Shown: piece after piece, positions 46,387-58,000 of the stretch
How positions within the stretch are numbered: position 1 is the first letter of the stretch
How the letters are laid out: each line of letters begins with the position of its first letter
NCBI GenBank assembly: GCA_036365515.1
Contig: CM070874.1
Location: forward strand, 214,076,942 to 214,140,941
Direction: 5' to 3'
DNA: 64,000 bases
Origin: Torymus aiolomorphi
Taxonomy: Eukaryota; Arthropoda; Insecta; Hymenoptera; Torymidae
The notes under the pieces: model-generated
What the model was told of the DNA's origin: nothing
What the model saw: the letters and a program-made list of their open reading frames with translations, nothing else
Database searches by the model: none
Position numbers and translations under genes: made by a program

Positions 46387-47215
46387 ATTCCTTTCGACGT
46401 CGAGAATCAGCTGCTCCTCCATGAGTCGCAATTTCGATTATTGTTTTTAATAATTCAGGTTGGTCTATCTCAACCCTGGGCCTTCCGATTGCACCGTTTC
46501 GAATTTTGAGATTCTTATTCATCTCTGGAAATTTTTGGCAAATCTCTTTTAACTTTAAATTTTGCATTTTTCTACTTTTTTTTCGTATAGCATCACTTAT
46601 TTTTTTCTTTAAAGATTTTTCTTCGTCTATGAGTTCCTTTTTTAGTTTACTAATGTGTTTTTCTGTCTCTGTATTAGCAAAACCAATATCTTTTACATTT
46701 GTGAGATTCACAATTTGAGTTTTTAAAATATCAATACGATTTTTTGATTGATCTTGAGATGGAGTGTACGATCGGTCAACTTTATTTTGATCAGTTCCTT
46801 TTTTATCGATCGTCTCAACGTTTACTTCACTTTTCTCATTTCCCCTAAGCATTAATCCCGATTTCATCAATAATTGTTTTTGTATCCTGTATCTGAATTG
46901 TTAATTCACTTTTGTCATTTTCACATATCTTGAGAGATTCAGAATTTGCCTGTGAGAGACTAGTTGCATGCACAGTAGGCTTAGTTGTTTTGAAAAAATT
47001 CAGAATATTAGTTGACTTGTTTATCGCACTCTTGGTCTGTAGTGATTGAATTTTCATGCACACTTCACGTTTTAAATCAGGAATCGTTGGAAATTTAGTT
47101 TTCATGTCATTCCATTGAGTGTTGCATTCTGCCTGTAAAACTGCTTTTGCTTTTGCGGAAATGCATTTTTATATGCATTAAAAAGATTTGTGTACAGCTC
47201 TCCACGAGTAGCCAT
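46387..47215 (-). pseudogene. DDE-type transposase, exon 1 (frameshifted)
   Basis: Minus strand. ATG at 47215 opens MATRGELYTNLFNAYKNAFP. A 1-nt shift near 47160 leads to the frame with MKTKFPTIPDLKREVCMKIQ. Another shift near 46860 leads to a Lys-rich coiled-coil-like region and IRNGAIGRPRVEIDQPELLK. The exon ends ADSRRRKE + T at a GTAAGC donor (46387/46386). The split codon is phase 1, matching the phase-1 acceptor at 38675. The intron (38676-46386) holds the BEL insertion, and without it would be about 0.6 kb. Confidence 0.8.
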
Positions 47216-47869
47216 TGTATTTAGACTTTCACAATTGTTAAAATCGATTTCACTTAAATCACTTCACTAAAGCAAAATATACTAAAAGAGCGTACATACG
47301 ATACACGTGTATAATAGCAACGCAAATATAAACAATGTGTATAAACAATAAAAAATGTGTCTACGTGCAAGTATGCAAAGGCAAGCACGAGCTTGTCATT
47401 TGTTTTTGTCGCGCGCTATGTATATCAGTTGGTGTAGATTGCACCGTCTAGTGTTACTTTTTCCGATTAAACTGAGACGTACTGACACTCTAGTACATCA
47501 TGTAACATGTAAATGTGTAGAACGTCACAAAATTCAAATCTTAAAAAGCGCAAACAGGCGAACCTCGATTAGAAAATTTTCTAATTAAAAAAAAATCATT
47601 ATAAAAAATATGTAAATTAAAAAAATAAGTTTATTTAACTTTTTTTTTCTGCAAGTAATAAAAATTTGAAAATTCTTATTCTAAAATAAAAGTATCAAAT
47701 GAAATTATAAAAAATTAATAGAAAATTTAATTATGGTTTTTGTTGTTCACAACATTAACAAATTGTGGACTATCCAAAAATTGAACCCCCCCCCCCACGT
47801 CACTCTCAGTCACGTTTTGTTACCCCCCCCCCCCCTTCTTCAGTGGACGTCCTTTATGGAAGACCCCTA

Positions 47870-48088
47870 ATATGTAGTAGCACAGACCTGGACATAACTA
47901 ACTGTCTGATAGTTGTCATATCCAAAGAATTCGCTGACGGCGCGACATACACATACAAATGTGTGTGTGACATTCGCAATGTTATTGTGGCGCGCTGTGA
48001 GTTGTCGTGAGCAACAACTCTTGACCTCGGCCCCAGCTGGTGGAGGTCAAGTTTGTTGTGACGGCCCATAGAGCGCCTCATACTACTT
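47870..48088. other. Unassigned spacer
   Basis: Short unique stretch right of the DDE transposon. No gene recognised. Confidence 0.3.
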
Positions 48089-48790
48089 ACAAACTCTACA
48101 TCGCCATCAAATTTCAAAGTAATTAAATTTTACTCTAGTTATTGTGCGACATAGAAAGTCATTTCCAGAAATACTAAAATTTTAAATATCAACTATCTCA
48201 AAAACTAACCATATAATTTGGTTGAAATTTTACATTGGTATTGCCTATATCGCATACACAATAGTCTATAAATTTGAAACTGATATATGAAGTCGTCATT
48301 GAGAGATTTTAACCTTAAATATCTTTAACAATTATAAGACAATTCTTTTACCTAAAGGACTTATACCATAAATATATAAACTCTGCATCTCCACAAAATT
48401 TCAAGATGATTAAACCAATTTTTTTTTCTCTAGTTATCATACGACAAAGAAAATGACTTTTTAAAATACGAAAATGTTACATATCAAACTTCTCAAAAGT
48501 ATTTGAACGATCGTGATGAAAATTTGCGCACATGTTATCTATATCACACACAAAATTGTCTATAAAGTTGGAGCTGTTTCATCGAGCCATTTTCGACATA
48601 TTACGATTTGAGAAAAAGGTTAAAAAAAATTTAACCTCAAATATCTCTGAAATTTATTGACCCGTCATTTAGCCCAAAGATCTCAGCCGAGAGCTATCTA
48701 AAATCTACCTCTACGAGGAATGTCAAAGCAATTAAGTCAATTTTACTCCCGTAATCGTGTTTCATACAAAACGCATTTTTTTCGTTTTAC
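48089..48790. repeat. Degenerate ~300-bp tandem repeat, three copies
   Basis: AACTCTACATCGCCATCAAA (48089), AACTCTGCATCTCCACAAAA (48379) and a weaker copy near 48700 start units that share ATTTCAAxxTxATTAA, CTCTAGTTATxxTxCGAC and TATATCxCAxACAxAATxGTCTATAAA in the same order. Confidence 0.7.
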
Positions 48791-49048
48791 AATTTTTTTC
48801 TCAACAGCTAGCCGACAGAATAGATTCAAATATAAATATTTTAATGCTCTTTTGAACGCTATTTGTCCGATTCAAATATCTCAATGTTATTATTAAAAAA
48901 AACGCAAAAATAAATTTTGCGAAAATCGAAAATTCGAAATAAAACAAAAACGCATCGGCGAATTGAAAAGTCGATTTCCTTCCCAAATCCGCAAAAAAAT
49001 CATACTTGTCCGGTTATAATCGGTCGAGAAAATCGTGAGATAAAACGG

Positions 49049-49297
49049 TATACGTACACACACACGCGTAGATGCACACTCAAACGCACGCACGCATGCA
49101 CGCACACCCACACGCACGCACGCACGCACGCACATACCCCTCACACACACACGTCATAACACACACACACATACACACATCCATACAGACATTTTCTAAA
49201 ATGATATGGTTCGAACTTCTAGCACCTCTATTCGTTTTTGTAGTGATTTAACGTATCTTAAAATTTTACTATTACAAAGCTTCCTCTAGGAGAACGC
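49049..49297. repeat. CA/CGCA microsatellite block plus GCTTCCTC module
   Basis: 49049-49190 is a compound (CA)n/(CGCA)n tract. After about 90 bp it is followed by ACAAAGCTTCCTCTAGGAG (49275-49293). This is the reverse-complement arrangement of modules at 55051, 56919 and 58441. Confidence 0.8.
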
Positions 49298-49940
49298 AAA
49301 ATTAGTTAATTTTTCTAAAAAATACCGGCTTTTTCAAATCCGCATTTTAAGTCAAAAATAACTCGTGAGTAGTTTTAAAATACATAATTTAGAAGGAAAT
49401 CAAATGTACTTTAAGATTATCGGCCTAAATTTTGCATATCTTTAGAACAAATTCATAAAAAAAATATTTTTGAAAAAAAATATTTTGCAACATTGTTATT
49501 TTATCAAAATAAGACCTTTTATATATTTCACTCGAAAATTTAATCAGTTTTAAGTTAAGAAAGTTCAGCTCATTATGTCCATCCATTCAAGAGTTATACT
49601 GCAGCCAAAATTTGGATACACACATACATACATATGAACGTACATTCATTTGTTTAGAAACTATTATTCTGACTCAAGGACCTCAAGAACATCGAAATTC
49701 ATCAAAATCTATTAAAAAATTTTCGCAGTTGCAATTAAAGCTTTCTCTTTGAGAAAGCAAAATGACCTGAGAAATCAGTTGAAAACTCACCTGAGCATTC
49801 ACCGGATAAGGCTTGTCGTAAATAAGTTTATCGAACGGCAGAAATGAAAGTACCTTACAAGAAAAGCGTTACCTGCCACGCGAGAGTTCTGCATGGCATA
49901 CCCCATACGGACCATGTGATACCTACAACACGGCGTATTT
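49298..49940. other. AT-rich spacer
   Basis: AT-rich repetitive-looking DNA, with a CATACATACATA run near 49620. No gene seen. Confidence 0.35.
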
Positions 49941-49949
49941 CATTTCTAT

Positions 49950-50448
49950 ACGGGTAGAGACAGAAACAAATAGACACAGAAACTGACAAAGAGTCACAGA
50001 GATGGAGCGAAAGCAACACAGACCAAGGGACAAAGAAAGGTAGAAAGAGGGACAAAGAGGAAGAGATAAGGAGTGAGACAACGACTTAAAGACAGATCCA
50101 AAGATGCAGAAAAAGTATCTTAAACGAAAGGATGGACGCCGCGAGTAGATACAAAAATACACACAGAGAGAGGCATATACAAAAAGACATAGACGGAGAC
50201 AGGAAAACGGAGACGAAGAGGCATAGACAAAGACGCAACGACAGAGAGGCAAAAAGGAAGTCATATAGATAGAGACGATGGAAGAGGGTGACAAATGAAG
50301 AGGTAGACGTCGAGATCAAATACTAATAGATAGAGACAGAGAGGCAGATATAAAAATGCATAGATATTGAGAGGGAGGCACAGTAATATAGTTATTGACA
50401 GAGAGATAAGGAAAGAGACAGTGAAATACAGGCCGAGAGGCAGAGGCA

Positions 50449-50491
<43 letters not shown>

Positions 50492-50580
50492 AGTGGTAGA
50501 GATCGAAAGGTAGAGAAATAGACAGAGACATAAAGCGTGAGACAGAAAGTCAGAGACAGATGGAATGAGACAATTTTAAA
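49950..50580. repeat. Degenerate polypurine GACAGA/GAGA tract
   Basis: About 630 bp of strongly purine-biased sequence with repeated GACAGA, AGAGGCA and a pure (GA)n core at 50453-50487. The long leucine/serine frames on the opposite strand are composition artefacts. Confidence 0.85.
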
Positions 50581-50794
50581 TATAATCAAAAACTATTAAT
50601 TCGCCTATTACAGTACTACAGTGGTGGAACTAGTATATGAGACAATCCACGGAACCTTCAACTACTGTGATACTTTGTTTTAAGTAATTTATTGCTACTA
50701 CTAGCGGAACCTGTGAAGCATATAAACAGGACTGGGTGTAAAATCTTCAATGGTAACCTAATTCATGAAGTAATTTTACTTAAAGTTGTCTCAT

Positions 50795-51500
50795 TTTATC
50801 TCTCTCTCTGTCAGTGTCGCTGTCTGTGACTCCTAGCCTCTTCTTCTCTGTCTATCTTTCCACCTTTCGATCTTTACCACTCTGGATTTGTCTTTCTGTC
50901 CCTGTCTCTATCTATCTTTTTCTGCCTCCAACACTCTGACCCTGTCTCTGTCCCTATTTTATTGTTGTTACCTCTATCTCCAGATAGACTATCTCTAGAC
51001 TAGACCTCTATCTCACTAACTCTGTCTGTCACTATCGCTTTATATTCTTGACCATCTCTCTATCTCTTCCTTTCTTCGCCTCTATTTCACTAACTCTGTC
51101 TCTCACCATCCCTCTGTATTTCTGACTCTATCTCTCCCTCTCTCGATCTCTGTTCCTCTGCCTATATAGCATTGTCTTTTCCTTATCTCTGTGTTGACGA
51201 TTATTTACTGTGTCTACCTATCTCTGTCTGTGCCTCTTTATTTGTGCCTCTCTATCTCTGTTTTTTGTATCTTCTCTCGGTGACTACCTCTTCGATTATG
51301 TCACCATCTTTAAACTTCCCTGCCTCTGTCTCTATACCTCTGACTGCATGTTATTTTCTTTCTATCTGCCTCTTTTTCTAGCCTTCTCTGTTTTTGGTTT
51401 CTATAGCTCTAGTAGTGTCTCTCTGTCTCTTCCTGCCGTTATCTGTATGCTGCAGTGTCTATCACTGATTTTCTATCCTTTTCTCTATGTCACTGACTAA
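50795..51500. repeat. Degenerate polypyrimidine TCTGTC/TCTC tract
   Basis: About 700 bp of pyrimidine-biased sequence made of TCTCTGTC, CTATCTC and TGCCTC variants: the strand-opposite composition of 49950-50580, separated by about 215 bp of ordinary sequence. Confidence 0.85.
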
Positions 51501-52421
51501 TTAACTTTGGCTGTCCCTATTAACAGAAGATTATATAGAAGGATAATAGAAGAACAAATACAAATAAATTTGTCTAGAAATAAATACACTGATTTAATTT
51601 CAATCTAGGAGAAGACGGATTTTTCTTTTCATAAAGATCCAGACAGTTAATCATTCAACCAATATAGTACACGACGTAAACGGCGATCTAGTGCAAACAA
51701 GTTTCCTTTCATCTTCGAGAAATTTCAAAAGCGAGCTCGAGCGCATTACCGCTCAGCGTACCAAATAATTATTTTATTGAACAATCAATTTGAAGCATGC
51801 ACGCACGCATGCGCGCATGCACACATACATACATACACACACATACGCACAGGCACGCACATTTTTTTGCTCAATAAAGACGAACTTTGGTGCAACATTT
51901 GGTCTTAAAACATGCTTTTAAACATTTTTTGTCACAAATTTCTTTCACCATTACAAAGATTCCTCTTCGTATGTGTAAGCAAAATAACTATACAGTTTTT
52001 ACTGTTTTTCCTTAACAAACTCGAGTTTCGAAATGCTGTTCAGAACATATTCTACGGAAAATTTGCTATACAAATAGCAAACATAAAATCTGTTTCTTTA
52101 GTCCCAGTTTTTAATCTCTACTCTTGTTCATGTTGACTTGTTCATCACATATGCGTATATCGTGAATATGATATTAACAATTGTTTTATATATTTTATAA
52201 TCATTTATTTAAGTATGTGGACTGAAACAAATTGTTGTGTTTCACATACCGCATTTTTTGTTGCCAGCTCTAGAGACTGGATGTATTTCGCATTCATGTT
52301 CATGTTGATAACTTTGACATAAATAAATGAAAAATATAAAATCATATTTGAAATGTTCAACTTCGAATTGAAATATTTCAGTACTTGTTGTATAAAATTA
52401 CATTAGTTAACATTATTTCAG
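51501..52421. other. AT-rich spacer with a CA/CGCA tract, possibly intron
   Basis: A compound microsatellite of ACGC/ATAC units lies at 51797-51860, followed about 90 bp on by ACAAAGATTCCTCTTCG (51954-51970), a degraded form of the GCTTCCTC module. The stretch ends in a 3' splice site at 52421. Confidence 0.5.
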
Positions 52422-52563
52422 GGAATCATTAGACTTATTCAAACATTCGATTGGAAATCATTTGTTGTGAGACAAACTTTAGATAATGATGCCATTAAAA
52501 GAATTGCCTCAGAATTTATAAAAGAGGCAAATGCAAAGGATTTATGTGTATTATCCTCAAACG
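52422..52563 (+). CDS. Candidate host exon, receptor ligand-binding-like
   Basis: An open 142-nt block lies between TTAACATTATTTCAG and a consensus donor G|GTAAGT. One frame is open throughout (47 codons + 1 nt): it starts GIIRLIQTFDWKSFVV and ends EANAKDLCVLSSN. The pattern (G/A)II.LIQ.F.W followed 25 residues later by a helix and LCV resembles the periplasmic-binding-protein-type ligand-binding domain of class C GPCRs or ionotropic glutamate receptors. The residues after WKSF do not clearly match either family. Neighbouring exons are not seen, so introns would be long and repeat-filled. It could also be a pseudoexon. Confidence 0.5.
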
Positions 52564-52752
52564 GTAAGTTACAAATTGCAATATACTATTAAAAAATAAG
52601 ATATATTTCATGCAATGTGTAAGAAACTAAACTGATGATGTATTGTAACAATTCGCCGAAGATCTAGCGCAGATCACTCAGAGACATAACTAATTAACTT
52701 TATTCTAAGAATGTACTACTACCGTCACATTTTCTTGACAAACACTTAGTCT

Positions 52753-52820
52753 ATGATACACAAATTGACGGATGCCTGGTACGAGCAGCAGGTGTACCGA
52801 AACCGCAATGGACAACTAGT

Positions 52821-52856
<36 letters not shown>

Positions 52857-53481
52857 GATTAAAAATTGCCAGTCAGTATTATGTAAGAAGAGCAACAACT
52901 TCGGGCACACTACGAAATACTACACGATAAACCAAAGAATGATGTGGTGTGGGATATGTCCTGACGAAGGCCAAGAAGCCTCAGATTGCGAGAATGCAAA
53001 GATTTTCATGATACAAAATAGACAACCAAGCTCTCAGAATAGAGAAATTTTTCAATTTTGCGGCAATCCGGGATGCTCAGCAAAAACCTGCAGGAAAGTG
53101 ATTAACAGTCAACAATATACTTACCAAATTAACAATTACAATACTTCAACTAAAAACTACGAGCATCGAGATAAAAGTAAAAACGGATTTATACGAACAA
53201 ATCATCAAAACGGCCATCTTTTTTCAACCAATTCAAATGGACATCATCAAAGGAATTTTAGGATGCAATTTATAAAATGCGACTATTGTAAATTCGCCGA
53301 GCATACAGTAGAAGATTGTAGAAAATTAAAAAAAGTGACGACACCAATTAAATGCTCTTACTGCAAGGGTAATCAAATCGACAATTGCCATGAAATTGAA
53401 ATGTTTGAAAATAAATTAGACAAATTTTGTAATTCATGTAAGAATATGAACCACACAAGCGAAGAATGCACTATACGATAA
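52753..53481 (+). pseudogene. Ty3/gypsy-type gag remnant with multiple zinc knuckles
   Basis: An open frame of 242 codons. Cys/His clusters: CKKSNNFGHTTKYY (degenerate), CGICPDEGQEASDC, FCGNPGCSAKTC, CDYCKFAEHTVEDC (good CCHC), CSYCKGNQIDNC (His missing) and CNSCKNMNHTSEEC (good CCHC). Basic Asn-rich linkers lie between. A (CT)n microsatellite at 52823-52854 is in frame and encodes alternating Ser-Leu. The true start is uncertain because the upstream gag is missing. It binds nucleic acid by family. It is followed by an RNase H relic. Confidence 0.7.
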
Positions 53482-53759
53482 GTATTCAATCAACGAAATT
53501 CGGGGAATTAACAAATTCTTCTGGAAATGAGTGGACTAGAGAAGGATTAATAAAAAATTTATCAATCCTTCTTTAAAAAATTAAAAATTTAATTGAGTTT
53601 GACGAACCTGAAATAAATAATGTTGAATGAAAAAAAAATGCATGAAAAAATAATAGCAAAATTGATTTATCAGGTATCACAGATAAAACGAATGAGACAT
53701 TAGGAATAATAAAAACGAATATAAACGAATTAAATATTAATTTTCACACCAGAAAATTT

Positions 53760-54130
53760 TTATCTATAAAATAAAAAATTATACAAAGGTAACAAAACCC
53801 TTAAATATATTACTAGAAAAGGACGTAAAATTTCACTGGGAAAAGGACATAATGAAAGAACTTTTGAGGAAATTAAAGATTTATTATTTATAGTGCCAGT
53901 TTTAGAATATCCATGTTTTGACAAACTATCTACTATTAAAACAGATGCTTCAAATTTCGTTTTAGGCGCAGTTTTGTCACAAGGAGAAAGAGGCAAGGAC
54001 CCCAGCGATAGCTTACGCATCATAAAGTTTACATAAAGCCGAAACTAAATATCATACCTATGAAAAAGAAGCATCGGTTATAATGTTTGTAATAAAGATA
54101 TTTAAAAACCGCTGCCAATTTATTGGCACA
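53760..54130 (+). pseudogene. Ty3/gypsy RNase H remnant
   Basis: In plus-strand frames VPVLEYPCFDKL, IKTDASNFVLGAVLSQGE, LHKAETKYHTYEKEA and IKIFKNRCQFIG spell the start of a gypsy-type RNase H, including the first catalytic Asp (KTDAS). Protease and most of RT are missing between this and the gag remnant 280 bp upstream, so the element is internally deleted. No LTR found. Confidence 0.8.
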
Positions 54131-55050
54131 TAGCTTCCTCAAAATAATTATCGATTCTTTTTATTCGATTTAAATACCATAAACAAATTTTTCACAACAA
54201 AACATTGTTAATCAATTTCCATAATGATAATATAGACACAAAAATACAATAATCATAATTTTTATTATTAACATTATTTATCTTCATTATTATATATTTT
54301 TTTATTTCTATAATTTGGTGAAAAAGATATTTATGTTTCAACTGCAATTGAAAATAATTAAATTTTAAGAAATTCAATGGCCAACATAATTAAAATTTAA
54401 AACTATTCCTTTCCAAGTAAGTAAATATTTCCGAAACTTAAATAATTATTTTTCCGGAATAAAATAAGTTTTATTCAATTTCTAATGATTATCCTTAATA
54501 TTTTTTTATTAGATATTTTTTTATACTAATTGGAGTTTTACTTGTGATAGGAAAACAATAATTTGATGAAATGATTCTAAATACATAAATACATATCGGA
54601 TATTTCACTTGAAGTCAGCAGCTCAAAAATTTATAATCGCTTAGGTTTGGCGAGTTAACAGTTTTTGGTGAAAAAAACATGTTCCCAGATTTTTAGACCC
54701 ATATTTTAATAAATACAAAAGTTATTCTACATGAAAAATTGTTATTTTTTGCAATTTTTACTGAAAACTCAACTTTTGTCATATTTTTACTCAAAATCCT
54801 GAAACTTTTTGTATAGCACATTGATTGGAAAAAACTTTGCATTTAACTTGTAGAATGTGACCTTATTTATTTTATGACCCATTTAGAAAGTTTCTGATTG
54901 GTTGCTTTTTAGTATACCTTAATCTAAAAAAAAAAAATGTGCAGCAGAATATTTTTGGTTCGACAAAATTTTTCTGATTCTTTATTAAAAATCCTTGATA
55001 ACAAGCCCTGAATCGAGATTAGCAAACCCTACTGAAAAAAGTTATGTATT
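54131..55050. other. AT-rich spacer
   Basis: No gene or clear repeat family recognised. AGCTTCCTCAAAATAATTA near 54131 may be a decayed copy of the GCTTCCTC module. Confidence 0.35.
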
Positions 55051-58000
55051 GCTTCCCCGTAGAGGAAGCTTTGTAACGGTGAAAAAATTTACGAGACAAA
55101 TGTTTTCAAAAAGATATTTTAAGGCGATATATGTAGATATTTATTGATTTTGAAAAAAAAATTTTCGTTGATGTGCGTGCGTGCGTGCGTGCGTGCGTGT
55201 GCGTGTGTGTGTGTGCGCGCGCGCGTGCGTGTGTGTTCCAGTAGTGTGTCCAAGTTTCCAGTAGTGTGTCCAGTGTGTCCAAGATTACAGTATCGATTAT
55301 TTGAATGTTTGATCCAAGTATCCGGAAACCATTCAAAAGCATTCATGAAATGTTACTGAATCGCATAGTTGGAATATTTTTGGTTGAGACTGTGAATCTT
55401 TACGTACAGCTTACCAAAACCATTTCCAGGTATTGCTATTGAGAGGTTCCCCCGAAACCCTCATTTAAGCTTCACGCATTGTTTTTCAGTTATCTTCTGT
55501 TCATGCTTACCGCTAACTTTAATGAAAAGTTCCATTTATGATTAGTGGAATCTTCCCTGAAAGTACTCATAAATCTTTTTGAAAAGTTTTTCGAAAGATT
55601 TACAATAAAAGTTACAGTTCAATCTTTCAGTAACCTCACGGTCACCTGTCTGATTACCTTTCATGAAAGATTTCAGTATCGATTTTTAGACAGTTTCACG
55701 AAAGGTTCCAGAAACCTTTTAAAAATTTTCCTGAACTGTTACTGCGTTGCATAATTGGAATCTTATTGGTTGATTGCGAGAATCTTATAGGAAGCTTTCG
55801 TGAAATATTGCAAGGTAAGACTACTGGAAAATTTTACCGGAATCTTCATTAAGCTTCTCGCATTATTTTTCGGTAATCTTTTATTTATACTTACTGGAAT
55901 CTTTCATAAAAGATTCCATTTATCTTTAGTGGAATCTTCCCTGGAAGTACTCATAAATCTTGTTCAGAAGTTTTTTGGAAGATTCGCAATCAATGTTCCT
56001 GTTTAATCTTTTAGTAAGCTTACTGTAACATTTCTAGTTATCTTTCATAAATGATTTCAGTACGGTTTCTGCGAATGTTTCATGTAAGATTACCGGAACC
56101 TTTCAAAAGCTTTCATGGAATTTTGCCGAGTCTCATAGTTGGAATCTTTTTTATTGATTCCGTTAAACTTTCGGAAAGCTTTTGTGAAACATTGCGAGGT
56201 AACACTGCTGGGAAATTTCGCCGGAACTTTCCGTTAAGCATATCGCATTATTTTTCGGTAATCTTACATTCATGCTTACTTGTATCACTCATGAAAGGTT
56301 CCATTTATTTTTAGTGGAATCTTCGCTGAAAGTATTCATCAATCTTTTTCAAAAGTTTTTTGGAAGATTTGCAATTAATGTTACAGTTCAATCTTTCAGT
56401 AAGCTTACTGTAACATTTCTAGTTATCTTTCATGAAAGATTTCTGTATCGATCGTTAGAATGTTTCATTGAAGTTTCAGAAAACCTTTCAAAAGTTTTTA
56501 TGAAATATTACGGAATCGTATAGTTGGAATTTTTTTAGTTGGTTCTCCAAAACTTACGGGAAGCTTTTGTGGAACATTGCAAGGTACCGCTACTGGAAAG
56601 TTTCGTTGAAACCTTCCATTAAGCTTATCGCATTATTTTTCGGTAATCTTTTATCCATGCTTACTGCAATCTTTCATAAAAGGTTCCATTTATGTTTAGT
56701 GCAATCTTCCCTGGAAGTATTCATCAATCGTGCTCAAATTTTTTTTGGAAGATTTGCATTCAATGTTCCAGTTCAATCTTTCAGTAAGCTTACTGTAACA
56801 TTTCTAGTTATCTTTCATCAGAGATTCCAGTATCGATCATTAGAATATTTCATGGAAGGTTCCGAAAACCTTTCAAAAGCTTTTATGGAATGTTATTGAA
56901 TCGCATAGTTGGAATTTTGCTTCCTCCTAGAGGAAGCTTTATGATAGTAATTTTTTGAGTTGTTGTAAAAACATGTTATAATTGTTTTCGGGGTGTGAGT
57001 AATCAAAATACAGGGTTTTTGAAAAATTTTTGTATGGATGTTGTGTGTGTGTGCGCGCGCGTGCGTGAGTGCGTGCGTGGGTGTGTGTGTATGTTGTGTA
57101 TGTGTGTGTGTATGTGTGTGTATGTGTGTGTGTGTGTGTTCCGGTAGTGTATTCAAGTTTCCAGTAGTGTGTCCACTGTGTCCAAGATTCCAGTACCGAT
57201 TATTAGAATGTTTCATGGAAGGTTCCGGAAACCTTTCAAAAGCATTCATGGAATGTTACTGAATCACATAGTTGGAATATTTTTGGTTGAGTCCATGAAT
57301 CTTTACGAAAAGCTTAAAAAAGCCATTTCCAGTTATTGCTATTGAGAGTTTTCCGCGAAACCTTCATTTAAGCTTCACGCACTGTTTTTCAGTTATCTTC
57401 TGTTCATGCTTACCGCTAACTTTAAGGAAAAGTTCCATTTATGATTACTGGAATCTTCCCTGAAAGTACACATAAATTTTATTGAAAAGTTTTTTGAAAG
57501 ATTTACAATAAAAGTTACTGTTCAATCTTTCAGTAACCTCACGGTCACCTGTCTAATTACCTTTCATGAAAGATTCCAGTATCGATTATTTGAATGTTTC
57601 ATGGAAGGTTCCGGAAACCTTTCAAAAGCATTCATGGAATATAACTGAATCGCATAGTTGGAATATTTTTGGTTGAGTCCGTGAATCTTTACGGAAAACT
57701 TACGAAAACCATTTCCAGGTATTGTTATTGAGAGGTTTCTGCGAAACCTTCATTTAAGCTTCACGCACTGTTTTTCAGTTATCTTCGTTCATGCTTACCG
57801 CTAACTTTAATGAAAAGTTCCATTTATGATTAGTGGAATCTTCCCTGAAAGTACTCATAAATCTTTTTGAAAAGTTTTTCGAAAGATTTACAATAAATGT
57901 TACAGTTTAATCATTTAGTGAGCTTACTGTAACATTTCTAGTTATCTTTCATAAAAGATTTCAGTACGGATACTGCGAATGTTTCATGTAAGATTACCGG

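Larger units (their letters stand above)
36714..47867 (-). mobile_element. DNA transposon with 23-bp TIRs, unclassified DDE family, split by BEL
   Basis: The ends are GGGGTCGTCCATAAAGGACG... (36714-36736) and its inverted copy (47845-47867), 22 of 23 bases alike, next to TA on both sides (36712-36713, 47868-47869). C-rich runs and GTCAC motifs follow inside both ends. Without the BEL insertion the element is about 4.06 kb. It encodes one minus-strand two-exon transposase (47215 to 37047), with little room for anything else. At least three frameshifts and one stop make it inactive. Confidence 0.88.

Noticed and set aside
36711..47870. piggyBac assignment from TTA next to both TIRs
   Set aside because: The flanks read CTTAGGGG and CCCCTAATA, so no full TTAA duplication is present. 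The transposase motifs are not those of piggyBac. TA duplication fits better.
49923..51500. Leu/Ser/Cys-rich membrane-protein-like frames of 65-123 codons
   Set aside because: Translations of degenerate CTCT/GACAGA repeats present in several frames at once. No start or splice context.
54131..55050. Possible intact gene or exon in the AT-rich stretch
   Set aside because: No frame with recognisable content or paired splice sites; only AT-rich sequence.
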